A DNA stretch of 64,000 bases, taken from NCBI RefSeq assembly GCF_963678975.1, contig NC_089278.1, positions 10,381,479-10,445,478 on the forward strand, written 5' to 3'. Made by a program: the position numbers and the translations under genes. Source of the DNA: Dysidea avara. Its lineage: Eukaryota; Porifera; Demospongiae; Dictyoceratida; Dysideidae. Positions within the stretch are counted from its first letter, which is position 1, and each line of letters begins with the position of its first letter. Positions 12,101-24,100 of this stretch are shown one piece after another. The notes beneath the pieces were generated by a model. That model was not told the DNA's origin. It was given only the letters and a program-made list of their open reading frames with translations, and did not search any database.

Positions 12101-15100
12101 CCGCCCGGACCATTTTTAGCATCCGAAACTGGTCCGACCTGACCAAAATTGGTCCGGCCCAAACTTAGTTGGCCACATGCACTCCTGACCACCCGGACCA
12201 ATATTGGTAGACCAAAATGGGTCCGGGTGGACCACTAACGCATGCAGCCAATGATGCATAGCTATAAGTTGTTTGTGACGAAACACTGCAGCCGACCGTA
12301 GCTATAGCTATTCTCATTTATCAATCTCGAATAATGAGCATTGCAGGCATTATTACTGCATGGATTTGTGCTTAAAAGGTTATCCCAACAAGGGCAAGGA
12401 TCATTGCATGCATGGGATCAGTTATAGCTGCATTGGAGGTGCTTAAGATCGAGATACTCTAATAGAGCAGTCACCTATAACATTCATCACCAGGCATTGA
12501 TCCAAAAATAAATGAAGGTGGGTGGCTACCCAGCTTAGCCCAGATTTTAAGTTGAGAGTCCAAATTTACATCAGGAAAAGCTGACACTGTTGTTGTTTGG
12601 CTTGTACAGTGAAGCGCATGCACAGTAGCATGTGCACTGTGCTCTTATGCACATATAATGTCTGATCATGAGTTAACACTAATGGTTAGAACAATACATC
12701 TGTAACACCTGCATGTGTACATACTGCACATTCCTCTCTTTTGTATGTGATATGTAGGAGATGAGAGCTTAGGTTTACTCCATTGAATAACTAAATGTGA
12801 ACTATCATCTCCTACTCATGACATGCCCCACAAGAAGAAACATCACCATAAAGGTTGTAGCTATAATATTCTCAGTATGCTTTTCACTACTTAGCCAACT
12901 TAAAATTTTGAGGCAGTCGCATTATTTCATGGCCTTAGGGTGAATTGCTGCAGACATAAAGTAAAATTGACTCAATCCTAAAAGCAGACCCCATATTTTC
13001 CTTCAAAAAGTCCTCTACCTGGTGATAGTTAATATACTGCCCATGATCATAGATAAGTTCATGTATATTGCTACCATCTACTGTAAGGTTATAGCCAGCT
13101 AGCATTGGAATCTGATGCAATGCAGGCATTTAGTTCATGTTGTTATAACGAAAGAGTGCATGTTCATGATCAGTAATATTCAGCATTATTAAATAATGCA
13201 TGTCTGAGTGGCTGCAAGGCTATGCATGGTGGGTGGCTAGCCACCCCATCCACCCCCTCTGGATCAGTCCCTGAGATGATATGTGTAGCTGTTTATAACA
13301 ATGCATGCATGGGTATTCCCAGATTAATAAAGAACTGACCAAGGGTCAGAATTAACAAATTAAATTCTGAGCTAGCTATATGCAGAAGTTGAGGATAAGA
13401 CATGTTTTAATGATAGATTTTATAATTGTCTACCATCCTCAAGTATAAGTGATCCAGCATAGGCTGGTGATTTCCGTCATGTTGCTATAGTTGTTTGTCA
13501 TAATCAACACTAACAGGCTGGATGAAAGATTCAACCAAACACTGCAGACCCGATGATGCTTGTGAAGTTTATTGAGCATGTAAAAATATACTTGGGAAGA
13601 ATATCTTGATGCCTGTGTTTTTGCATACAACATTACACACCAAGAATCCAGTATTGACCATGCATTTGAGTTGATGTATGCCAGAAGAAAACCTCTACTT
13701 CCCACTCGGACACTGACATGGAAAAGAAGAATACAGGACTTTTATCATCTCACACTGCTTTAAATTAAAACAGCATTAATTTTGCGACTATGTTCATCGC
13801 TGCATATAGCTATGACATGGAATTTAGTTTCTAGCTACTAACCCGTATATCAACTCGGGAAACGAACCATCTAATTATGACAAACTCCTGGACCAACATT
13901 TATAAGTAAATTTATATTATTGGATGTATATCAGTACATTGCTGTCTTTCCAATATAATATAATCATAATCATAAACTATACGCTACTCATTTATATAGT
14001 TTCCAGGCTAAGTCGGCTGCAGTGATCCGTCACAAAAAACTTAGCATGGACCGACCTGTCCACACACCCGTGGACCAACCAAAATCGGTCCAAGTGGTCA
14101 GGGGGTGCATGAGGCCAACCAAGTTTTGGCCGGACCAATTTTAGTCAGGCCGGACCAATTTTGGATGCCAAAAATGGTCCGGCCGGACTAAACTTGGTCA
14201 ACCAAATTTTGTCCGGCCGGACCAGTTTTGGTATCCAAAGGCCGGACCGATTTTACCCGGACCGATATTTCTGTGACAGAACGCTTACAGGAGTCTACCA
14301 GGTGGTCAGGATGTTTTCTCCTTGTTATTTTCATGTAATTATATCCATAGGAATTCTAGAGAGTAACTCATTATCTCTAAGTACCCCAAGTAGAACCAAA
14401 CGGACACTAGTTTATTCATTGTTTTAATTTCTTTGTATTTTTCTTCTTCATTTCGCACACTTCGCAAAATCCGCCATAAAACACGAATGCGTGCTCGGAT
14501 TGGGCTGAAATTTGGTACACTTAAAGGGCTCATTAAGGCGGATCTCAGTACCAACTTTGGTAGGAATCCGATGAACAATTCACAGAGTTATGACCAATTA
14601 TTTGCGTAAAATAAGGTCGAAGGTCTGTCACGCCTACAGGGTAAACCCCATGAAGGAAGGAGTGAAAATTGATATGTAGATGGAGTAACCATCGTAGGAG
14701 TGCCTTTTTGTGGTTTGAAAGGAATCGAGATAAAGACCATGGAGATATGACACAAAACCCAACCTGTGTCAAAATTACGCGATCGATTTTTATGAATAAA
14801 AAAAACTATTAGTTTTCACGTCTACCAGGCAAACTGCTTAGAGCAATGAGCTGAAAATCAGTATGTAGCTGGAATAATCATCATAGAAAGTCCTTGCAGT
14901 AGTACAGATCGGATTACAAACCACTGAGTTATGATTCGAAAGGCAACTACGTGTAGCAAATGAGAGATCGAGATACTCTAATAGAACAGTCACCCTAATA
15001 GAGCATTCAGCTACGTTTATAACTTAGAATTATATTACATTGCAAGTTATTCTGTAGGGAATTCAGCTACAAACAGTTAATCTGATAGACGATTCAGCTA

Positions 15101-18100
15101 CAGGAAAGTCACCCAGTAGCTGAATTGTCTATCAGATTCAGCTACAGGAAAAATAAAAAATAATAATAATAAAAACAGGAAAGTCACCCTGTAGAGAGTT
15201 CTCCTATAAACAAGTCGCCCTGTAGAGAGATCAGCTAGAAGAAGTCACCTTGTAGAGAATTCAGCTACAAAGAAACCACCATGTAGAGTATTGTTGTGAC
15301 CCATATGCATATTTGTCCCATACGCGTATGGGATATCCCATATGCGTATACCTATACGGGCTTCCTATACGCGTATGGGACATCCCATACGCGTATGGGA
15401 TACCCATACGCGTATAGGGTGCCCATACGCGTATGGGTCACTAGCGTAAATCGATATTAGCTAAATCCTTCATCCAAGGAGATGATTTAAAATCTTCTGG
15501 TTTACCAACTAGCTAGATAGCTGGCTCTAGTTAGCTACAAAGCTACTCAAGTCCTGACAGTTTCATGCAGTGGCGAATCTAGATGGGTTTCTTAGGTGTC
15601 GACATAATCCCTTTCAAACTTAGCTGAGTAGCTATAGCAATTCTAGTAGAGACTGAGCTGTGTTAGCAATTTATCATGGAAAAATTACTGCTATGATAAA
15701 CAGTATTTTAAAGCTATATGCATTCAATTACATTTAACTAGCATCCGTTATAGCTATTCAACCCCCAACAAAACTTTACTTTTGATTTTATAGAAAGTGA
15801 TCGAGATACTCTAATAGAACAGTCACTCTAATAGAGCAGTCAGGAAGTATGACTCTCTCTCTACAGTTAGTTTATTTCACAGTCTAAACCATTTATTTTT
15901 ATTAAAACTTCATAACATAAAAGCTGAAGGTCTACAGGACTCGATGGTCCTGTAGCCTGCATGAAAACAAATTGAACTATATGCAGCATTGCATATAGTG
16001 TGTGCATGAGTTAATAATAAGTAAATTGTGTTGAGTCACTGATCAGAGTTAATGGCGTTAAAAACGTGAAAATTAGAATGGCTGAACATTGATCACAGGG
16101 TTAGACAGTATGAAAGTTGCAGGGTAAATCAGATTAAGAATTCTTCCTGGAGATAGTTTATTGCTAAATGTTACTCAAGTTGATGTACTAAAGAGATGTG
16201 TAGATTACAGGTAGATGGTTCCACAGTCTGACAATTCTACTGAAATAGAAGTGCTTGTGTAAGGAAGGTGATTTGGAATGAACTGTGGTAACTTGTACGA
16301 GTTCCACATCTTGTGTAGCTTACAGCTATTTCCGTTAGCTTACTATATATTAATTTTATGCCGATGCATGTTAATGATCAGATAGCTGCTTAGGGCACTT
16401 TACTGAAACATTGGTCATTGAGTTCATAATGTGTAGTAGCACGTGTACATTAGTGGCAGCAATTGTAGCTGCTCAGTCGAGTTTTAAATTCATATAGCTA
16501 TTTACACAGGAAAAATAGTGCTCCAATGTTACCTATACGAATCCCATGCATCTTTAGTCAATATTGAAACAACTATTTTAAAATATTCCTTATAACAAGA
16601 CAAAGTAGATCTCAAATCTATAAATGACTCTAATGTCATTTACTACTGTAGGCTGTGGTCTGCTTTTGGTTGAGCTTATGTAAAATTGAATTATTAGTTC
16701 CATGCAACACCAAAACATAGACGGAATAAATACAGTCAATATTTTTGTAAAAATTATGTTGTGTTAAATGATTTAATATGAATTTTGTCCTTGATTAACT
16801 GTGCGCTCCATAGCTAAGACCTACAGAGCAACTGAGATCTGACTAAGGAAATGTATAATTGTTTTTCACTGTATATGACTGGTAGGATAGTGTTTGTTCC
16901 TAAGGTATGATGGAGAAGTCCCAGGGGTTGTTGGACTTTTCCTGCAATGATTTTAAAGTTAGTGCTCTGACCATTAGGGGTTGTCAGTAAAAGTAATACC
17001 CAGGTCTTTGTGCAATGTTTTGTTTGGAGATTTGAAGCTCTTGATCAGAATCATAGATGAATAGCTTCGTTGAAAAGATTATTAGTGTTGCAGCTCCAGA
17101 ATGAAGTGATGTTAATGTCCTCTTGAAGTTGGTTTATGTCATTGGATATGAATTGATAATCAGCAGTCATTTAGTATCATCAGCAAACAGAAAAGGAATT
17201 ACATAAAGAACAAATACTCTCTTGAAGATTATAGATAAAAATGGTGACCAACGGACACTACCTTGTAGTATACTCTTGAGAGAACATTGCATAGCATTTT
17301 GACACACTGAGATTTGTACTTTAAGTAAGATTGAGCCATTGCCACAGATTAATTAAGTGCTCAGTAGTTAAGGTAACCTAAAATCTTCTAGAATCTCAAA
17401 ACTATCTATCAAAATTTTCTGAGTTTCCTCAGAACTTTTGTTATATTTATTTCCATTATTATTTCAGAAAACCCTTTCAAAAATCCCAGATCCGCAACTG
17501 AGTTTGCATCATGTGCTGTGGCTTTGAGGCGTATCGATTTTTTTGCAACAATTAATATTTCAGTTCAGTCTGGAAACCTCAGAATCGCCTCTGACTGGCC
17601 TGGGCAGAGTCAGTAGCTATATGTATACATGTGCCATCTTTAAATAATATGCGGCTGGGGTGAGCTGGGGATGGTAGTCCATCAAGCCCAGGTAGCTAAA
17701 ATAGACTCTGAGGGGAGAGCTGTCCCATACGCGTATGGAGCGTCCATACGCGTACGGGGCCCCATACGCGTATGGGCGTCCCACATGCGTATAGGACTAG
17801 TGATCTGCCCCATACACGTATGGGATGCCCTATACGCGTACGGGGCAAAATACGCGTACAGTTCATAACATAGAGTTCAGCTAGAAGAAGTCACCTTGTA
17901 GAGAGTTCAATTACAAAGAAACCACCATGTAGAGAGTTCAGTTGCAAACAAATCACCCTGTAGAGAATTCAACTACAAATAAGTCACCCTGTAGACAGAT
18001 CAGCTAGAAGAAGGTACCTTGTAGAGAGTTCAGCTACAAAGAAACCATCATGTAGAGAATTCAGCTGCAAACAAATCACCCAGTAGAAAGGTCAGCTATG

Positions 18101-21100
18101 AACAGATCACCCTGTAGAGAGTTCAGTTAGAAACAAGTCATCCTGTAGAGAGATCAGCTAGAAGGATCACCTTGTAGAGAGTTCAGCTAGAAGAAGTCAC
18201 CTTGTAGAGAGTTCAGCTACAAAGAAACTACCATGTAGAGAGTTCAGCTGCAAACAAATCACCTGTAGAGAGTTCAGCTACAAACAAGTCACCCTGTAGA
18301 GAGTTCAGCTAGGAAGAAGTCACATTGTAGAGAGTTCAGCTACAATGAAACTACCATGTAGAGAGTTCAGTTAGGAAGAAGTCCCATTGTAGAGAGTTCA
18401 GCTACAAAGAAACTACCATGTAGAGAGTTCAGCAGCAAACAAATCACCCTGTACAGAGTTCAGCTACAAACAGATCACCCTGTAGAGAGTTCAGCTAGAT
18501 ACAAGTCATCCTGTAGAGAGTTCAGCTACAAACAAATCACCCTGCAGAGAGATCAACTAGAGAGTTCAGTTACAAAGAAACTACCATGTAGAGAGTTCAG
18601 CTGCAAACAAATCACCCTGTAGAGAGATCAGCTAGAAGAAGTCACCTTGGAGAGAACTCAGCTACAGAAAAACCATCATGTAGAGAGCTCAGCTGCAAAA
18701 AGATCACCCTGTAGAGAGTTCAGCTAGAAGAAGTCACCTTGGAGAGAACTCAGCTACAGAAAAACCATCGTGTAGAGAGTTCAGCTACAAAAAGATCACC
18801 CTGTAGAGAGTTCAGCTAGAAGAAGTCACCTTGTAGAGAGTTCAGCTGCAAATAAATCACCCTGTAGAGAATTTAGCTACAAACAAATCGCCCTGTAGAA
18901 AGATCAGTTAGAAGAAGTCACCTTGTAGAGAGTTCAGCTACAAAGAAACCATCATATAGAGAGTTCAACTACAACCAAGTCACCCTGTAGAGAGATCAGC
19001 TAGAAGAAGTCACCTTGTAAAGAGTTCAGCTACAAAGAAACCATCATGTAGAGAGTTCAGCTGCAAACAAATCACCCTGTAGAGAATTCAGCTACAAACA
19101 AGTCACCCTGTAGACAGATCAGCTAGAAGAAGTCACCTTGTAGAGAGTTCAGCTACAAAGAAACCATCATGTAGAGAATTCAACTGCAAACAAATCACCC
19201 TGTAGAGGTCAGCTAGAAAACAAGTCATCCTGTAGAGAGATCAGCTAGAAGGATAACCTTGTAGAGAGTTCAGCTACAAACAAATCACTCTGCAGATACA
19301 TGTAGTTCAGCTACAAACAAGTTATCCTGTAGAGAGATTAGCTAGAAGGATCACCCTGTAGTGAGTTCAGCTACAAAAACAAATCACCCTTTAGAGACAA
19401 AGTAACCCTGTAGAGAGATCAGTAAGAAACAGATCACCTTGTAGAGAGTTCAGCTACAAACAAAATCACCCTGTAGAGAGTTCAGTTACAAACAAATCAC
19501 CCTGTAGAGAGTTCAACTACAAACAGATAACCCTGCAGAGAGTTCAGCTAGAAACAAGTAACCCTGTAGAGAGAATCCTGTAGAGAGTTCATCTACAAGC
19601 AAATCACCCTGTAGAGTTCAGCTACATTTCAAGTCACCCAGTAGAGAGATCAGCTGTAAACCAATTATCTGTAGGGAATAATTGACATGTAGTAAATGTA
19701 TGGATTATATATATATATAATTTGCACATTTACTCATAAAATCTGAATTAGTTTAAGCATTTAAAATCTCCTTCATCTTTTTCTTCTTCCTGTGGTAAAG
19801 AAAAAAAGATAGGTTAAAAAAGCCCTGGATATACAAATACAAAAAAGAAGTGAAATCTAATCCAAAACAGCCAAGCTGTAAAAAAAGAGTGCGGCCCTCA
19901 GAAAGGCTATGGTGAAAAAAGATGTGAAATCCAAGGTGGCGGCCAAGAAATGGCTGTGATGGTAGGTTAATGGTAAAAATTTTAATAACGACAATTCAGG
20001 TGAATTTGGTGCCACTTGGTCTTGGCACAAAATTCACCCGAATTGTCGTTATTAAAATTTTTACCATTAACCTACCATCACAGCCATTCCTTGGCTGCCA
20101 CCTTGGATTTCACATCATTTTTCACCATAGCCTTTCTGAGGGCCGCACTTTTTTTACAGCTTGGCTGTTTTGGATTAGATATAAGTTAGCAAGAACAAAC
20201 ACTGTACAATATGACTACTTATACAGGCTCACAAGAATTTATCCAAGAAATCCAAATACAACATGAAGATTTGACTGATATCAGCTCATTTAGTAAATTT
20301 TAAGAGACTATAACTCACAGAAATGAACTAACAGCTATATCATGCAGACAGTGTTGGGACAGTTACTTTTTAAATGTAACTCGTTACATATTACATATTA
20401 TTTACAACTGAACTATTTAGTTACAGTTACATATTACCCATAACTATAATAATATTACATATTATATTACTTTGTGTCCACAGCCTTAAGCTGTCACGTG
20501 TGCAACTACCACTTTATCATGTGACATGATTGCGTTGTTGGACAATGTGCAAATCTTGGTTATAAGCAAAAAAAGCTGGTGAATAAGCTTCATTCAGTAG
20601 GCTCTGTTACTTCGTAGTGGCTAGGGGTTACTCAGTGGATTACTAACGAGATTAGTAACTTCATTACTTAAAGTAATAATTATTACGAATATTATAGACA
20701 CGTTACAGTAACTTCATTACTTAGATAACACGTTACATTTGCAAGTAAGGTAACTTGAGTTATATTACCTGTTTTTACAGTATATTTTGTTATATTACTT
20801 TGTTACCACAAAAGTAATAATTATTACATAACATGTTACTTATAACGCGTTACCCCAACACTGATGCAGATTTAACAGGTTTCATAGAGATGATATAAAC
20901 ATGTGTTTATAATTATGTATAATGCATGACTGTTATCTGTTTATTATAGGTGACAGGTAACCTTACAAATGCATGCATGATTCTGTGGTATGTTTTAACT
21001 AGGGATACTAATTTACTATTCACTGACTGGACTTCGGATATATTGCTATAAACAATTGATTAGTTTTAGAACATGTACTGTATCAATCCCCGCTTTCAAG

Positions 21101-24100
21101 CACATAAAGTGTTGATCATTGTTTTTCAGTAAAAAACATTCTTAAATGTGATGTATATTGTTCATATTCATGATCTCTCCATGTTAACATATATATTGCA
21201 GTGAAGCTGCACTTAGATATGAGCCAGAACGACTAACTTTATAAGTATAAATTTCATAAATTTCAATCATCAGTCCAATTAAGCAGAAATGCACATACAC
21301 ATGAACATGCTACAGGACAACTGCTACAACGTGTAATTCCATTAGAAAGAAAGCTATAATAGAGCAATATGCATATTCACTTATTTGAAAACTAAATTTT
21401 GCAGGACAAAACTAAATTTTGCAGGACATGACTTATATTGTTTAGTTGCCCATATAGTGCATGTTTCAACATTATGATCAACCTACCTGATTACTACAAT
21501 GTGTCTGCTGTGAGGATGTAGTTGTAGTTCATCACAATTCTTATGTGGAATACGTGCACATCCAAACAGATATCTGAAATGTTGATAATTGTCTTCGTAC
21601 ATGACATGTATGTGTGGTTTTATGGCTCACTTGAAGTAATGGCCACAGAAAGGGACCAAGTTCCTCCCAAGTGGGTTAGGTAACTATAGTATGCAATGTA
21701 ACATCAACATTAGTATTTACATAACTATATATATACACAAACTTTGCTGTCCTTTTCTTCCTGTATAACCCTGTAAAGAGACAATCATGCACAGACTAAT
21801 AGAGTGAATGTATGCATGTACAAGCATGAAACCCTCGGTCACTTTAGGGCCAAACTTTTTAATGGTCACATTAGGCAGGTCGCTTCACAATTTACAAATA
21901 ACACATTTGACCTTATAAGTAGGTAGGTTTCACATTATGTGTATCTTACTTTAAAGAACAATAGAGTCTCATAGCAGCCCTATCAAGTTGATGTGGAGTG
22001 ACAATGTTCACATAATCCAGTGCATAATAGTTTGAATTTACTATGCACGTAATAGAAAGCAAATAATGCACATATATATGATGAACTCAGCAGATTGACT
22101 TACTCAATAAAGAGCTCCTCCCACGAAGGTAAACATATTCTACCCAGAGATCTGAACACCAGTTACGTGATCTCCAAGCCCTAACACATGATGTGTTTGT
22201 AGGGTATAGTTAGTTGTGGCTTACTTAAGGTACAGCATTCGATGGATGAAAGGGCCCTTTCCATGTAAAAACTCTTCTACTGCCTATGTAGAACAATTTG
22301 CTGTGTCTATAGACATATATTTACTGTATACTCGGAAATTTTCGTGGTATGTATATTTCACGGTTATGTTCTTAGTCAGGATTTTTGCATTTTAAATTTC
22401 ACGGATGCCTCTTAGCCTAGGATTTTCATGTTCTAAATTTCACGGATCACTGTTGCTCATTTTCATTCTCAACCACATGGCTACAAAGGGTCTGCATTGA
22501 TTTTTACTTCGAGCATCAGATTGCTGAAGTGTGTCTGAACCACAAATAATTATACCAAGTAACAGCAATCTCTATGCGAGGCATAGTCTGGTTTTGTAGT
22601 AAGCCAGCTTCGTTCATGAGCCACACCCACTTTAATATTGGGGATGTGTTATACTGTTTGTGAGCATATGTGGACCTACAACACTATCACACACCAGGAG
22701 CCGCACTAATTTATCCGTAAAGTGAGGACACACATAAATTTTCATGTGATAAAATTTCATAGTAGCATTTCTAACCGTGAAAATTTCATACCACGAAAAT
22801 TTCCAGGTATGTTATTTGTAAAAACCTTTTCAGCTTCACAGTATTCTTCATCACTTAAGACTGACTTCACAGTAACAAGAAACCTGGTGTTTAGCATACA
22901 TATTCCATGCCATACAATTGTTTAGGCTATTTACTGTTAATTTTATGTTTCAGATCAGGAAGTTAACCTAAACCAATGTGGGTGGGCGACTCCTTATTCA
23001 TGAAATTGACTGTTTTATTAAAGTTAGCTGAATGCTCTATTAGAGTATTTTGACCTGTTATCCTGGATTAAAGCCCCCTTCCCTGACATTGAGGTGGTTG
23101 CCTTCCTTATTTTATTCCTAGCTATTAAGCAATAACTTCCTACTATCATCAAACACTAAGATGATTAAACTCAACACCATCAATTATCCAATTACCAGTA
23201 ATTTCCACAAAAGAAGAATACAAACACCTGATATCTGCATCATTGCCCATGCATGCACTGGTGTCATCTGGTTGGGTAGTAATTTAACCAACTTGCATGA
23301 TGTCATAATAATAATGACCAAATTAGGCAGTGAGCAGGCAGTGAGCAGGCAGGAGACTTGAACATAAAATTAACAATATGTGGCTTTAGCTAACATATCT
23401 AGAGTGTTCAGATACAAACCTCCTGCAAGTTGATTTTAAGGATGGGATTGGTAGGGTTGGTAGCATGTCTTGGTACCCACGAATTCCAAGGTTCTTACTG
23501 TCCATGAGTATTTTCAGACACAGAGCCCAAAGCTGCCAGAATAAAAATGTTTCAACACCATCAGCTATAGCTAGCTACACTGTTACCTCAAGAACAATGC
23601 ATATACTGCATGTAAGCATGTACTCTTTACCAGATGATTGTTTTCAATAAAATAAATTTAAAAAAATAAAAAAAACTACTACCTCTCTTAACTATTTTTG
23701 TGATGCAATTTACTTTTTTGTACATGATCCCGCAATAACAATATTGGTTTTTTTAAAAGAAATCTTCATCACTGCCCAAAACATCTACGTGAACTAGCAT
23801 ATAAACAACCTGTGTTAGAGTACTGTTCACCAATATGGGATCCTTATCACCAATCTTATATAAAACAACTTGAGATGGTCCTGCTCATTTTGTGACAGGA
23901 AAACCATGGAAAAGAGATCGCATCACTAACATCTTAACAACATTAAATTGGCCAACACTTCAGGAACGTCGCAGGCAGGCAAGACTAGTTTTATACTGTT
24001 AAATACTACACAATTTACTAATTATACCTAGAATAGGAGCATCTGTATCGAGGACCCGCTTTTCACACAATTTTAATCTTGTACTTTACCAACCCAGAAT

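Larger units (their letters stand above)
15288..17866. mobile_element. 2.6 kb element with CCATACGCGTATGG palindrome termini, inserted in the minisatellite
   Basis: The left end reads TGTTGTGACCCATATGCA followed by repeated CCCATACGCGTATGGG palindromes (to about 15445). The right end, complemented, reads TATGTTATGAACTGTACGCG followed by the same palindromes (about 17720-17866). The two arms align as inverted repeats and both carry a TCACTAG on the inner side. Minisatellite units flank both ends; TAGAG stands on each side, so a short target duplication is possible but the exact ends are ambiguous. The interior holds a SINE-like tail (15915-15960), a CTCTAATAGAG pair (15799-15842) and a decayed LINE piece (16690-17300). 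Confidence 0.65.

Noticed and set aside
17671..17868. Frame with repeated YAYGA peptides
   Set aside because: It is translation of the ATACGCGTAT palindrome repeats, not a gene.
15045..19690. Possible CRISPR-like array
   Set aside because: The repeats are contiguous and diverged without unique spacers, and this is a eukaryotic intron: a minisatellite.
19970..20266. 98-codon open frame over the fold-back
   Set aside because: It runs across both arms of a near-perfect palindrome, so the frame is a by-product of the hairpin.
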